Assembly: GCF_042652645.1 (NCBI RefSeq)
Contig: NZ_JBHSGU010000002.1
Span: forward strand, 1,736,001 to 1,800,000
DNA length: 64,000 nt
Direction of reading: 5' to 3'
Source of the DNA: Glaciecola siphonariae
GTDB taxonomy: Bacteria > Pseudomonadota > Gammaproteobacteria > Enterobacterales > Alteromonadaceae
The first letter of the stretch is position 1. Each line of letters starts with the position of its first letter. Shown here in pieces: positions 25,659 to 34,997 of the stretch. A program made the translations under genes and the position numbers. The notes beneath the pieces are model-generated. The model ran no database searches, was not told where the DNA came from, and saw only the letters and a program-made list of their open reading frames with translations.

Positions 25659-27728
25659 GTGGCGAGTAAAAATTTATATTTTCCAAAAGAGCTTAGTTGG
25701 CTTTCATTCAATGAGAGAGTGCTGCAAGAAGCCGCCGATACTAACACTCCATTAATTGAGCGTTTTCGCTTTTTGGGCATTTATAGCAATAACTTAGATG
25801 AATTTTATCGGGTGCGAGTGGCAGACGTAAAGCGCCTGATTACTATTTCTCAAAACGACGGTGATATGAACACCGCAGATGAGCTTATTTCGCTGTTACA
25901 AGAAGTGCAGCAGCGAGTAAAAGTATTGTCAGCTAAGTTTGATAGCATTCACAAAACCGTGACCAAAGAGCTCAAGCGATACAACATTCATATTTTGAAT
26001 TATCAACAGCTCGAAGAGAAACAAATTGATTGGGTTAAGCATTATTTTCGCAATAATGTGCTGCTTCACATTGCCCCGATATTGCTTGATAACAAAGTGC
26101 AGCTCATACAGCGTTTAAACGACAGCTCAGTCTATCTTGATGTTGCGCTGTATCGTCCGGGTCGCAATACTAAATATGCAGTTGTTGAAATCCCGACCAA
26201 CCAAACCAGTCGCTTTGTGGTGTTGCCGCCTCAAGGCACGCGAAAAAAGAAACAAATCATCTTGCTCGACGACGTAATCAAACTTTGCGTTGAAGAGATA
26301 TTTAAAGGCTTTGTACGCTTTGAAACGGCCGAAGCTTACTCATTTAAAATTACCCGTGATGCCGAGTATTCGATTAATGATGAGATAGATGAAAGCTATG
26401 TAGACAAGATGTCAGAAAGTATGAAGCAGCGCTTGATTGCTGAACCCGTGCGCATTATTCACGACAAGGGCATGCCTGATGAAATGATCAATGACCTACG
26501 TAAGCGTTTAAGAATATCAAACATAGACACCATTCAAAGCGCTGGGCATTATCGTAACTTTAAAGACTTTATTGGCTTTCCAAATGTTGGCCGCTCCTAC
26601 CTTGAGCATTCTCCGCTGCCCAAGCTTCGGAGCAAAATGTTTAGCGAGCATGATACGGTGTTTGACGCCATCGCAAAGCAAGACATACTGCTCTACTACC
26701 CTTATCATGATTTTCTGCATTTTACTGAATTTGTGCGCCAAGCGGCCTTCGATCCGCAGGTAAAACATATCAGGTTGAATATTTATCGTGTGGCCTCGCA
26801 ATCACGCATAATAAGCTCGTTGGTTGATGCGGTAGACAATGGCAAAAAAGTAACCGTGGTTGTAGAGCTGCGAGCTCGGTTTGATGAAGAGAACAACATC
26901 GCATGGTCAAAGCGCATGACCGATGCTGGAATCAAAGTTGTATTGGGTAACCCCAGTGTAAAAATCCACAGCAAGCTGTGTATTGTAAGTCGAGAGGAGC
27001 GCGGGCAACTTAAGCACTACACACATTTTGGCACGGGTAATTTCAATGAAAAAACCGCCAAAATTTATACTGACTTATCCTTGTTTACCTGTGACCAAGA
27101 GCTTGCTTTTGAGGCAATCCAGGTCATAGAGATGATACAAAATCCGTATAAAAAGGTGCGGTTTAATCAGCTTCAGGTTTCGCCAATTAATGCGCGCAGC
27201 AAAATCCAGTCTCTCATACGCCAAGAGATTCAGCGCTCTACCGAAGGACACTTCGCGCAAATCACCTTTAAGATTAATAATCTCGTTGACCCCGAGCTCA
27301 TAGATGACCTATATCGAGCCTCTCAGTCAGGCGTTAAAATACGCGGTATCATTCGTGGGATGTGTGCTTTAATTCCCGGTGTCAGCGGCATGAGCGAAAA
27401 TATAGAACTGATAAGTATCGTAGACCGCTTCCTAGAGCACCCAAGGATAATGGTGTTCGAGAATGGCGGCGACCGCAAAATATATATCTCATCTGCAGAC
27501 TGGATGACGCGTAACATGGACTATCGCATTGAAGTGGGTTGTCCGGTTAACGACGCCGATGCACGGCAAATGATCATTGATTTGTTGGAGTTACAGTTTC
27601 AAGACACCCTGAAAGCCCGCGTGATTGATAAAGACCAAGTGAATGCATACGTCAAACGCGGCAATCGAAAAAAGCTACGCTCGCAGATTCAGATACATGA
27701 ATACTTAGCCGCCAAAGAGGCCAACTAA
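25659..27728 (+). CDS. ppk: Polyphosphate kinase 1
   Basis: Reversible synthesis of polyphosphate from ATP, 689 residues like E. coli PPK1 (688). N-terminal domain opens YFPKELSWLSFNERVLQEA; the catalytic phospholipase-D-like halves carry KIHSKLCIVSRE (phospho-acceptor histidine, about 434) and YISSADWMTRNMDYRIE (about 608-625). The start is a GTG at 25659 with AGGG 10 bp upstream. It is followed directly by ppx, so polyphosphate making and breaking are co-expressed. The divergent pst operon fits a phosphate-storage block. Confidence 0.98.
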   Translation: MASKNLYFPKELSWLSFNERVLQEAADTNTPLIERFRFLGIYSNNLDEFYRVRVADVKRLITISQNDGDMNTADELISLLQEVQQRVKVLSAKFDSIHKTVTKELKRYNIHILNYQQLEEKQIDWVKHYFRNNVLLHIAPILLDNKVQLIQRLNDSSVYLDVALYRPGRNTKYAVVEIPTNQTSRFVVLPPQGTRKKKQIILLDDVIKLCVEEIFKGFVRFETAEAYSFKITRDAEYSINDEIDESYVDKMSESMKQRLIAEPVRIIHDKGMPDEMINDLRKRLRISNIDTIQSAGHYRNFKDFIGFPNVGRSYLEHSPLPKLRSKMFSEHDTVFDAIAKQDILLYYPYHDFLHFTEFVRQAAFDPQVKHIRLNIYRVASQSRIISSLVDAVDNGKKVTVVVELRARFDEENNIAWSKRMTDAGIKVVLGNPSVKIHSKLCIVSREERGQLKHYTHFGTGNFNEKTAKIYTDLSLFTCDQELAFEAIQVIEMIQNPYKKVRFNQLQVSPINARSKIQSLIRQEIQRSTEGHFAQITFKINNLVDPELIDDLYRASQSGVKIRGIIRGMCALIPGVSGMSENIELISIVDRFLEHPRIMVFENGGDRKIYISSADWMTRNMDYRIEVGCPVNDADARQMIIDLLELQFQDTLKARVIDKDQVNAYVKRGNRKKLRSQIQIHEYLAAKEAN

Positions 27729-29255
27729 TTGCAAAACCTATATCAAATTTTTGATAATACTGAACAAAGAACAACCGAAACGATAGCCGCACTAGATATT
27801 GGCTCTAATAGCTTTCACCTAGTTATCGCTCGGGTTGTTGCCGATGCAGTGCAAGTTGTGAATCGAGTGAAGCATAAGGTGAGATTAGCCGATGGCCTCG
27901 ATGAAAAGTCTTGCTTGTCAGATGAAGCCATGGACAGGGGCATTGCAACGCTTGAAAGCATGATGGAAAGCCTTTCTGGCGTTACGCCTGACGCTATACG
28001 CGTGGTTGCCACGCACACGCTAAGACGCGCTAAAAATGCCAACACATTTTTACGACGCGCTCGCAAAGTATTTCCGTTTCCCATAGAGATTATCTCAGGT
28101 GCCGAAGAGGCCCGTCTCATTTACGTAGGTATCGCATCAAACACCAATAACGAAGGAAGTCGCCTAATCATAGACATCGGCGGCGGCTCTACAGAGTTTG
28201 CGGTTGGCAAAAGTAGCGCACCGCAGCTTTGTAAAAGCGTACAAATGGGATGCGTTAGCTATCAAAAACGTTTTTTTGCAGACGGAAAAATCACGCGCTC
28301 TGCAGTAGAAAAAGCCATCACCGCTGCTGAGCAGGATTTAGAGTTAGCGTGTGCCAACTTACGCGAGTTTAACTGGCAGTATAGCGTGGCAAGTTCAGGC
28401 ACCGCTAAAGCAATTGCCCTAGTTGCGCAACCTAACGACAGTGAGCAATTCCATCCGTTTAATCAACATGACTTACAGCTGTTAGTTGCTCGCTGCATCG
28501 AAAAAGGCAGTGCTGATGCGCTCGACTTTCAAGGTCTGACCGAAGACCGAAAGCCGGTATTTGCCGCGGGGCTGTGTATTATGCTTGCCATATTCCAGTC
28601 GCTTAAGCTTAAAGAGGTTGAAATATCGCAGTTTGCGTTAAGGGAGGGTGTTCTAAGAGAGCTACAGGGTCAGCAGACCTCTCAAAATGTGCGCGTGCGC
28701 ACCGCACAAAGCCTTGCAACACGGTACGACGTGGATACGCAGTATGCCCACAAAGTATTAAAAACCAGTATGTCTATTTACAATCAGGTTAAGAAGGGCT
28801 GGCAGCTCGAAGAGGCAAAGTTTCGTTTTATGATTGGGTGGACATCTTTGCTTCATGAAATCGGTCTTCAAGTGAATTCCAGAGGCATACAAAAACATTC
28901 AAGCTACATACTCTCTAATTCAGATTTACCGGGGTTTAACCAAGACCAGCAGCGCGTGATGAGTGCGATGGTGCGCTTTCATCGAAAGAAGATAGTAAAA
29001 GAGGATTTTCCGGTGAGTATTGAATATACCGAAACATGTATTGCTAGGATGCTTACCATCCTGCGTCTCGGTATTTTACTGAACGTAAATCGCCAAGTTG
29101 CGTTTCAGAGCGCTATTGAGTGCAGCACGCAAGACGATATGCTCACGCTGTGCTTTAGCGACAAGGTTCTTGAGAACAATCGTTTGTTACAAGCCGATTT
29201 GAACAAAGAAACCAAATATTTAAAGACACTCGGCATTACATTGCTTATAGAATAA
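27729..29255 (+). CDS. ppx: Exopolyphosphatase / guanosine pentaphosphatase
   Basis: Hydrolyses terminal phosphates of polyphosphate, 508 residues (E. coli Ppx 513). ASKHA-fold ATPase-like core with ALDIGSNSFHLV (about 22-33), the acid E in SGAEEARLIYVG, and LIIDIGGGSTEF, followed by a C-terminal HD-type helical domain (about 310-508, HEIGLQVNSRG). The start is a TTG set directly after the ppk stop (TAA-TTG) with AGAGG upstream, so translation is coupled. Its end faces the class I aldolase gene, 38 bp away. Confidence 0.97.
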   Translation: MQNLYQIFDNTEQRTTETIAALDIGSNSFHLVIARVVADAVQVVNRVKHKVRLADGLDEKSCLSDEAMDRGIATLESMMESLSGVTPDAIRVVATHTLRRAKNANTFLRRARKVFPFPIEIISGAEEARLIYVGIASNTNNEGSRLIIDIGGGSTEFAVGKSSAPQLCKSVQMGCVSYQKRFFADGKITRSAVEKAITAAEQDLELACANLREFNWQYSVASSGTAKAIALVAQPNDSEQFHPFNQHDLQLLVARCIEKGSADALDFQGLTEDRKPVFAAGLCIMLAIFQSLKLKEVEISQFALREGVLRELQGQQTSQNVRVRTAQSLATRYDVDTQYAHKVLKTSMSIYNQVKKGWQLEEAKFRFMIGWTSLLHEIGLQVNSRGIQKHSSYILSNSDLPGFNQDQQRVMSAMVRFHRKKIVKEDFPVSIEYTETCIARMLTILRLGILLNVNRQVAFQSAIECSTQDDMLTLCFSDKVLENNRLLQADLNKETKYLKTLGITLLIE

Positions 29256-29293
29256 AAGCGATGCTGAAGCCGAGTGCCAGGCGTACTAAAGAC

Positions 29294-30193
29294 TTAGGTA
29301 GCAGACGCGTCGTAAATGCCTTGAATAGTGGCATCGAGCGTACTATCGAATTCATCATCAGACTGTTTAGCATTCAAGCCTTCGGTTAATGCACGCGAAA
29401 AACTCGCAATCATGCCGTTGTTTTCACTCAAACGCTGATTTGCCACATCTCTGACGTAGCCCCCCGATAAGGCCACTACACGGAGCACGTTTGCATGCTC
29501 AATTAAGGGCTGATAAAAGTTAGCTTGCTCAGGCAGGGTCAGCTTTAGCATGACCAGCTCGTCGGGCGCGAGTGCATCTAGATGACGCAGAATCTCGCTA
29601 CGAAGCAGTGCCTCTGCCTCTGCTTTCTCTGGACTATTAATATCAACCTCAGGCTCAACAATCGGCACTAAACCTGCTGCAATAATTTGCTTACCTACCG
29701 CAAACTGCTGTTCAACCACAGCTTTAATGCCGTCTGCATTAGCAAGTTTTACCACTGAACGCATTTTGGTGCCAAACACATCTTGTGCATTGGCTTTTGC
29801 TAAAAGCGCGTCAAGCTCGGGCATTTCTTTCATCACTTGAGCGCCGTCTTTTTCATCCGCTAGGCCTTTATCTACTTTTAAAAACGGGACAACGTGTTTA
29901 TCTTGCCACAAGAATCGCGCACTCGATTTACCTTCAATATCTCTATCAAGCGTATTTTCAAACAAAATAGCGCCGAGTACTCGCTTGCCGTCAAAGGCAG
30001 GGCTTGTCACGATGCGTGAGCGCATAGCATGAACACAAGCAAACATTTCTTCGTCATTGCTGTATTCATTCTCTTCAACCCCGTAAAGCTTAAGCGCCTT
30101 GGGCGTGCTGCCGCCGCTTTGGTCTAACGCTGCAATAAACCCTACTTCTTGCTTTACCTTTGCTAACATATCTTGTTGTGCTTGCGTGGTCAT
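29294..30193 (-). CDS. Fructose-bisphosphate aldolase, class I
   Basis: Schiff-base aldolase that splits fructose 1,6-bisphosphate, 299 residues. Recognised by GFIAALDQSGGSTPKAL (17-33), FENTLDRDIEG and the lysine region VMLKLTLPEQ, with GGYVRDVA near the phosphate site. This is the class I family, unrelated in sequence to the zinc class II enzyme that follows pgk in E. coli. Its place after pgk (58 bp gap) shows it fills the same job in this cluster. The lysine that forms the imine is inferred from the family and was not aligned. Confidence 0.93.
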   Translation of the reverse strand: MTTQAQQDMLAKVKQEVGFIAALDQSGGSTPKALKLYGVEENEYSNDEEMFACVHAMRSRIVTSPAFDGKRVLGAILFENTLDRDIEGKSSARFLWQDKHVVPFLKVDKGLADEKDGAQVMKEMPELDALLAKANAQDVFGTKMRSVVKLANADGIKAVVEQQFAVGKQIIAAGLVPIVEPEVDINSPEKAEAEALLRSEILRHLDALAPDELVMLKLTLPEQANFYQPLIEHANVLRVVALSGGYVRDVANQRLSENNGMIASFSRALTEGLNAKQSDDEFDSTLDATIQGIYDASAT

Positions 30194-30251
30194 TTTCCGT
30201 TTGTCCTCATCTTCATTTGGATATAGAAGGCTTTTGCGCCTTGCTGATTAT

Positions 30252-31427
30252 TTAGTCGCGATTCAATATTGCCACAGCCGGAAGCTCTTTTCCTTCTAAA
30301 AATTCTAAAAATGCCCCACCGCCCGTCGAAATATACGATACCTTTTCGGCAATGCCGTACTTATCGACGGCCGCTAAGGTATCGCCACCGCCAGCAATAG
30401 AAAATGCCTCACTGTCAGCAATCGCTTGCCCGATAGCCTTAGTACCCTCACCAAACTGATCAAATTCAAATACACCAACTGGCCCATTCCACACAATCGT
30501 GCCCGCATTTTTCAATATATTGGCAAGATATTGAGCGGTATCTGGGCCAATATCAAAAATCATGTCGTCACTCTCGACTTGTGCGACCGGTTTTATGCTG
30601 GCTTGCGCGCTTTCGCTAAACTCTTTCCCTACCACCACATCGGTGGGAATGGGAATCTCTCCACCATTAGCTTTTGCTAAGTCAGTTAAGCGTTTTGCCT
30701 CATCGGTTAAACTTTCTTCAACTAAAGACTTGCCTACACCATGCCCTTGGGCGGCAATAAAGGTGTTGGCAATTCCGCCGCCTACAATAAGTTGGTCCAC
30801 TTTATTGGCGAGTGCCGATAGCACCGTTAGCTTGGTTGAAACTTTTGAGCCGCCCACAATAGCTACCAACGGGCGCTTTGGGTTATCTAAGGCTTTTGAT
30901 AATGCTTTGAGTTCAGCGTCGAGCAAGGGGCCTGCCACGGCTTGATTGGCAAACTTTGCTACGCCGTGGGTGCTGGCTTGCGCTCGATGGGCGGTGCCAA
31001 ACGCGTCCATAACAAATACATCGCAAAGGCTAGCGTATTGTTTGGCAAGGGTCTCATCGTTTGCTTTTTCGCCTTTGTTATAGCGTACGTTCTCAAGCAA
31101 CGTTACCTCGCCCACTGGCGCAGGCACCTCTGTGGTATCTAGATAGTGCGTCACAAAATTTACTTTGGCGTTCAAATGCTGCGCTAAGTAATCGGCAATC
31201 GGTTTAAGTGAAAACTCAGCATCCTGTTGACCTTCGCTAGGACGCCCAAGGTGTGACATTACTAACACCGCCGCGCCTTGCTTAAGTGCCTGTTCTATCG
31301 TTGGGATCGAGGCTTTTAAGCGGGCATCGGAGGTAATACTGCCGTGCTTTAGCGGCACATTTAAATCTTGTCGAATCAATACGCGTTTGTTGCTTAAGTC
31401 GCAATCTGTCATCGCGGTAATAGGCAT
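30252..31427 (-). CDS. pgk: Phosphoglycerate kinase
   Basis: ATP-forming step of lower glycolysis, 391 residues (E. coli 387). N-domain substrate motif LIRQDLNVPL (18-27), HLGRP near 59-63, ALDNPKRPLVAIVGGSKVSTK in the linker region, and the C-domain nucleotide motif AGGGDTLAAV near 345. The start is 9 bp past the epd stop; the aldolase follows after 58 bp. Typical epd-pgk-aldolase order. Confidence 0.98.
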   Translation of the reverse strand: MPITAMTDCDLSNKRVLIRQDLNVPLKHGSITSDARLKASIPTIEQALKQGAAVLVMSHLGRPSEGQQDAEFSLKPIADYLAQHLNAKVNFVTHYLDTTEVPAPVGEVTLLENVRYNKGEKANDETLAKQYASLCDVFVMDAFGTAHRAQASTHGVAKFANQAVAGPLLDAELKALSKALDNPKRPLVAIVGGSKVSTKLTVLSALANKVDQLIVGGGIANTFIAAQGHGVGKSLVEESLTDEAKRLTDLAKANGGEIPIPTDVVVGKEFSESAQASIKPVAQVESDDMIFDIGPDTAQYLANILKNAGTIVWNGPVGVFEFDQFGEGTKAIGQAIADSEAFSIAGGGDTLAAVDKYGIAEKVSYISTGGGAFLEFLEGKELPAVAILNRD

Positions 31428-31436
31428 TTTTGTCTC

Positions 31437-32549
31437 CTAGAGTTTTGGGTCGTATCCGACCGAATGCATGTGCAGGGCGGTATCAATCATGCGGTTAGCA
31501 AAGCCCCATTCGTTATCGCACCATACAAGTGTTTTGACCAACTGCATGTGACTCACGCGGGTTTGCGTCCCGTCTACTATGCACGAATGAGGGTCGTGAT
31601 TAAAATCCACCGACACCAGCGGCTCTTCGGTGTAATCAATAATATTAGGCGGAAAATGTGCCGAAGCATTCGCAAGTACTTTATTTACTTGAGCCACTTT
31701 CACCTTTTCGCGTAGGGTTACGCTCAAATCCATAGCGGTTACATTAATGGTCGGTACCCGCACGGCAATCGCTTCAAATTTCCCCGCAAAGTGGGGCAAA
31801 ATACGCTCAATGCCTGCAGCCAATTTGGTATCTACCGGGATGATTGATTGGCTAGCTGCGCGCGTGCGGCGCAAATCAGGATGATAAGCATCAATCACCT
31901 GCTGGTCGTGCATCGATGAATGAATGGTTGTTATGGTGCCACTTTCAACACCAAATGCATTATCAAGAGCTTGAATTACCGGAACGATACAGTTGGTGGT
32001 GCAAGAACCATTTGACACAATCTTATGTTCAGCTAACACCGCTTGATGATTTACGCCGTAAATCACAGTGATTTCCATGTCCTGTCCGCAGGGCTGTGAA
32101 AAGAGCACTTTTTTAGCACCGCGGCTCATGTGCGTTCTTGCATCGTCAGCAGTAGAATAAATGCCGGTGCACTCAAGCACGATATCGACGTTATGAGCCG
32201 CCCAATCAAGCTTGTTTAAGTCGGCTTCGTGCAGCAAGGCAATCGTATCGTCTTTGGTGGGTATTTTAGACTGTTGGCCGCTTAAAGATTCGCGGCTAGG
32301 ATGAACAATCCCCCTACCGCGTGGTGGAGTAATCTGAATCGTATTCAAACTACCCGATTTAATATGCGTGACTTTATGGGCGAAGCGCCCGTGGGTACTG
32401 TCGTACTGGAGCAAGTGGGCCATAGCTTCAGGCGCGGCGACTTCATTAATAGCCGCTACCTGAATGCTTTCTTGGAACCCGTTTTCGTATATGGCACGTA
32501 CAACACTGCGTCCAATACGGCCAAACCCGTTTATGCCTATACGAAGCAC
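31437..32549 (-). CDS. epd: Erythrose-4-phosphate dehydrogenase
   Basis: NAD-dependent oxidation of erythrose 4-phosphate to 4-phosphoerythronate, first step toward pyridoxal phosphate by the DXP-dependent route. GAPDH fold: NAD motif INGFGRIGRSVVRA (5-18), catalytic cysteine in SNGSCTTNC, and the stretches HDQQVIDAYHPDLRRTRAAS and DYTEEPLVSVDFNHDP, which fit Epd better than glycolytic GAPDH. At 370 residues it is about 30 longer than E. coli Epd; the surplus is a polar insert near residues 68-105 (with RGRGIVHPSRESLSG). Upstream is tkt (21 bp), downstream pgk (9 bp), so tkt-epd-pgk-aldolase look like one operon. Confidence 0.93.
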   Translation of the reverse strand: MLRIGINGFGRIGRSVVRAIYENGFQESIQVAAINEVAAPEAMAHLLQYDSTHGRFAHKVTHIKSGSLNTIQITPPRGRGIVHPSRESLSGQQSKIPTKDDTIALLHEADLNKLDWAAHNVDIVLECTGIYSTADDARTHMSRGAKKVLFSQPCGQDMEITVIYGVNHQAVLAEHKIVSNGSCTTNCIVPVIQALDNAFGVESGTITTIHSSMHDQQVIDAYHPDLRRTRAASQSIIPVDTKLAAGIERILPHFAGKFEAIAVRVPTINVTAMDLSVTLREKVKVAQVNKVLANASAHFPPNIIDYTEEPLVSVDFNHDPHSCIVDGTQTRVSHMQLVKTLVWCDNEWGFANRMIDTALHMHSVGYDPKL

Positions 32550-32570
32550 GTTTTCTTCCTTTACATTAGC

Positions 32571-34562
32571 CTATAAATCTAATGCAGCTTGTACAACGGC
32601 CTCAGTGGTAATGTTAAAGTGCTTAAATAAATCGCCCGCTGGCGCAGATTCACCAAAGGTGTCCATGCCCACTACTGCGCCATTTAGCCCTACGTACTTA
32701 TACCAGCTGTCTTTTGACAAGGCCTCAACTGCAACACGTTTGCTTATGTTAGCAGGTAATACCGATTCTTTATAGCTCGCAGACTGTCTATCAAACACAT
32801 CCGTACACGGCATAGACACAACGCGCACAGCTTTGCCTTGAGCGCTCAATTGCTGAGCTGCCTCAACGGCTAGATGCACCTCAGACCCGGTTGCAATCAA
32901 AATGATCTCAGGGGTGTTTTCACTATCGACCAGTACATAGCCACCGCGCTCTGCATCGGTCAACTGCTGAGGATTACGCGCTTGCTGCGGTAAGCCTTGT
33001 CGAGTAAATATAAGCGTAGTAGGACCATCGGTACGCTCAATTGCGGCTTTCCATGCAATTGCCGATTCAACTTGATCGCATGGACGCCAGTTATCTAAGT
33101 TAGGGGTACTACGAAGCGCCACAAGTTGCTCTACCGGTTGATGGGTAGGACCATCTTCGCCCAAGCCAATCGAGTCATGGGTGTACACAAAAATCGCCGG
33201 CTGCTTCATGATCGCAGCCATACGCACTGCGTTTCGAGCGTATTCCATAAACATCAAGAAGGTTGCGCCATAGGCTTTGAAACCGCCATACAGCGTGATG
33301 CCGTTCATCATCGCAGACATACCAAATTCACGCACGCCGTAATAAATGTAGTTGCCGCTGGCATCATCAGCGCTCACGCCCTTACAACCTTTCCAAATAG
33401 TGAGGTTCGAACCGGCTAAGTCAGCAGAGCCGCCTAACAGTTCTGGTAACATAGGACCGTATGCATTTAATGTATTTTGCGACGCTTTGCGGGTCGCAAT
33501 ATCTTGTGGGTTGTCTTGCAGAGCATTGATATACTTTGTTACGTCTTTATGCCAATTGCTTGGCAACACATTGGTTTTACGACGAATAAACTCTTGTGCT
33601 AGCTCCGGATGAGCCTGTTGATATTTCGAGAATTTTTCGTTCCATGCTGATTCTAATTCGCTGCCCTTGTCTGCTGCGTTCCAAGCTGAATAGATGTCGG
33701 CGGGAATATCAAAAGGAGCATGAGACCAACCAAGTGCCTCACGCGTGAGCGCAATTTCGTCATCACCTAAGGGCGCGCCGTGGCTTTCTTCTTTACCTTG
33801 CTTGTTTGGTGACCCAAAACCGATGGTGGTTTTGCAGCAAATCAGCGTAGGTTTGTCGGTTTGGCCTTGAGCCTTTTCGACCGCGGCAGCGATTTGTGCA
33901 GGGTCGTGACCATCTACGCCAGAAATAACGTGCCAACCATAAGCCTCAAAACGCTTTGGTGTATCGTCGCTAAACCAACCTTCTACTTCTCCATCAATCG
34001 AGATGCCGTTGTCATCCCAAAATGCAATTAACTTCCCTAAACCCAGCGTGCCGGCCAACGAGCAAGTCTCATGAGAAATGCCTTCCATCATGCAGCCATC
34101 GCCTAAAAATGCGTAGGTAAAGTGATTAACAATATCAAAGTCGTCGCGGTTAAACTGAGCTGCTAGTACTTTTTCGGCGAGTGCCATACCCACGGCATTA
34201 GAAATGCCTTGACCTAATGGACCGGTAGTCGTTTCTACACCCGGCGCATACCCATATTCAGGGTGGCCCGGCGTTTTCGAGTGAAGTTGACGAAACTGTT
34301 TTAATTCTTCAATGGGCAATTCGTAGCCTGTGAGGTGGAGCAATGAATAAAGTAACATTGAGCCATGACCGTTAGATAATACAAAACGGTCGCGGTTAGC
34401 CCAGTTTGGATTTTTAGGATTGTGCGCTAAAAAATCGCACCATAATACTTGAGCGATGTCAGCCATTCCCATCGGTGCGCCAGGATGTCCTGATTTTGCT
34501 TGTTGTACTGCATCCATACTGAGGGCTCGAATAGCATTAGCGAGTTCGCGACGTGATGACAT
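32571..34562 (-). CDS. tkt: Transketolase
   Basis: Thiamine-diphosphate enzyme of the non-oxidative pentose phosphate pathway, 663 residues from the chosen start. ATG at 34562 has an ideal AAAGGAG 5 bp before it; the frame continues 14 codons upstream without a good ribosome site. Motifs: SGHPGAPMGMADIA (18-31), the ThDP/Mg site GDGCMMEGISHE (about 155-166), and EDGPTHQPVEQL in the pyrimidine-binding domain. First gene before epd-pgk-aldolase; it makes the erythrose 4-phosphate that Epd uses. Confidence 0.98.
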   Translation of the reverse strand: MSSRRELANAIRALSMDAVQQAKSGHPGAPMGMADIAQVLWCDFLAHNPKNPNWANRDRFVLSNGHGSMLLYSLLHLTGYELPIEELKQFRQLHSKTPGHPEYGYAPGVETTTGPLGQGISNAVGMALAEKVLAAQFNRDDFDIVNHFTYAFLGDGCMMEGISHETCSLAGTLGLGKLIAFWDDNGISIDGEVEGWFSDDTPKRFEAYGWHVISGVDGHDPAQIAAAVEKAQGQTDKPTLICCKTTIGFGSPNKQGKEESHGAPLGDDEIALTREALGWSHAPFDIPADIYSAWNAADKGSELESAWNEKFSKYQQAHPELAQEFIRRKTNVLPSNWHKDVTKYINALQDNPQDIATRKASQNTLNAYGPMLPELLGGSADLAGSNLTIWKGCKGVSADDASGNYIYYGVREFGMSAMMNGITLYGGFKAYGATFLMFMEYARNAVRMAAIMKQPAIFVYTHDSIGLGEDGPTHQPVEQLVALRSTPNLDNWRPCDQVESAIAWKAAIERTDGPTTLIFTRQGLPQQARNPQQLTDAERGGYVLVDSENTPEIILIATGSEVHLAVEAAQQLSAQGKAVRVVSMPCTDVFDRQSASYKESVLPANISKRVAVEALSKDSWYKYVGLNGAVVGMDTFGESAPAGDLFKHFNITTEAVVQAALDL

Positions 34563-34789
34563 GTAATCTCCTTTAAATATACCAAATTGGGCGTTATGCC
34601 TCATTTAAGACTACGCATTGTGGCGCAGGGTGTAGAGCACTTCAATCATTAATTAACACTTTTGATTTGTTTTTTTTACTCAATGTTTAGGCTTTTATCT
34701 GCACAATGAATCCGCAATCGACCCATCGTCATCATAAGTTTTTATGATCCAAAGCGAACATCCGCTCAGTAAATATGGATAATTCAAAT

Positions 34790-34813
34790 AGACTTTTAGA
34801 CGTCTAGACGGAA
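34790..34813 (+). promoter_or_regulatory. MetJ operator (three Met boxes) over the metK promoter
   Basis: AGACTTTT (34790), AGACGTCT (34798) and AGACGGAA (34806) are three adjacent 8-bp units; the centre one is the perfect Met-box consensus and the others keep AGAC. A -35 TAGACG (34797-34802) and a -10 TATACT (34820-34825), 17 bp apart, overlap them. MetJ with S-adenosylmethionine is known to repress metK through such tandem boxes. No metJ gene is in the window. Confidence 0.87.
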
Positions 34814-34843
34814 ATATACTATACTTACGCGCATACAAAGGTC

Positions 34844-34895
34844 ATATCTGCCGATACTAAGTAATATCTGCGTAATATCTGCGGATACTAAGTAA
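34844..34895 (+). repeat. 21-bp direct repeat in the metK leader
   Basis: ATATCTGCCGATACTAAGTAA (34844-34864) recurs with one change, ATATCTGCGGATACTAAGTAA, at 34875-34895, a 31-bp step; each unit is described here as ATATCTGC, S, GATACTAAGTAA. A partial third copy (AATATCTGCG) fills the spacer at 34864-34873. It lies between the probable promoter and the metK start. No function known. Confidence 0.8.
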
Positions 34896-34997
34896 AGGTA
34901 CGGCGCGGTCGCATATCATAAGACTGGCGCAGTACAACACGGCTTAACCTTTCATACTTATTAATATTCAATATCATTTTGTTAAACAGGATACTAA

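Larger units (their letters stand above)
34563..34997. other. 435-bp divergent promoter region between tkt and metK
   Basis: Holds the start signals of tkt (minus) and metK (plus). The metK half contains three contiguous Met boxes, a likely promoter over them and a direct repeat (separate entries). The tkt half (34610-34780) is A+T-rich and I could not pick a clear promoter. No small gene or known riboswitch shape was recognised. Confidence 0.7.

Noticed and set aside
29227..29276. Inverted repeat CACTCGGC / GCCGAGTG at the end of ppx as terminator
   Set aside because: The loop is over 30 bases and there is no T-run, so it is too weak to call.
34826..34997. SAM riboswitch before metK
   Set aside because: No conserved SAM-riboswitch helices were recognised; the Met boxes already explain SAM control.
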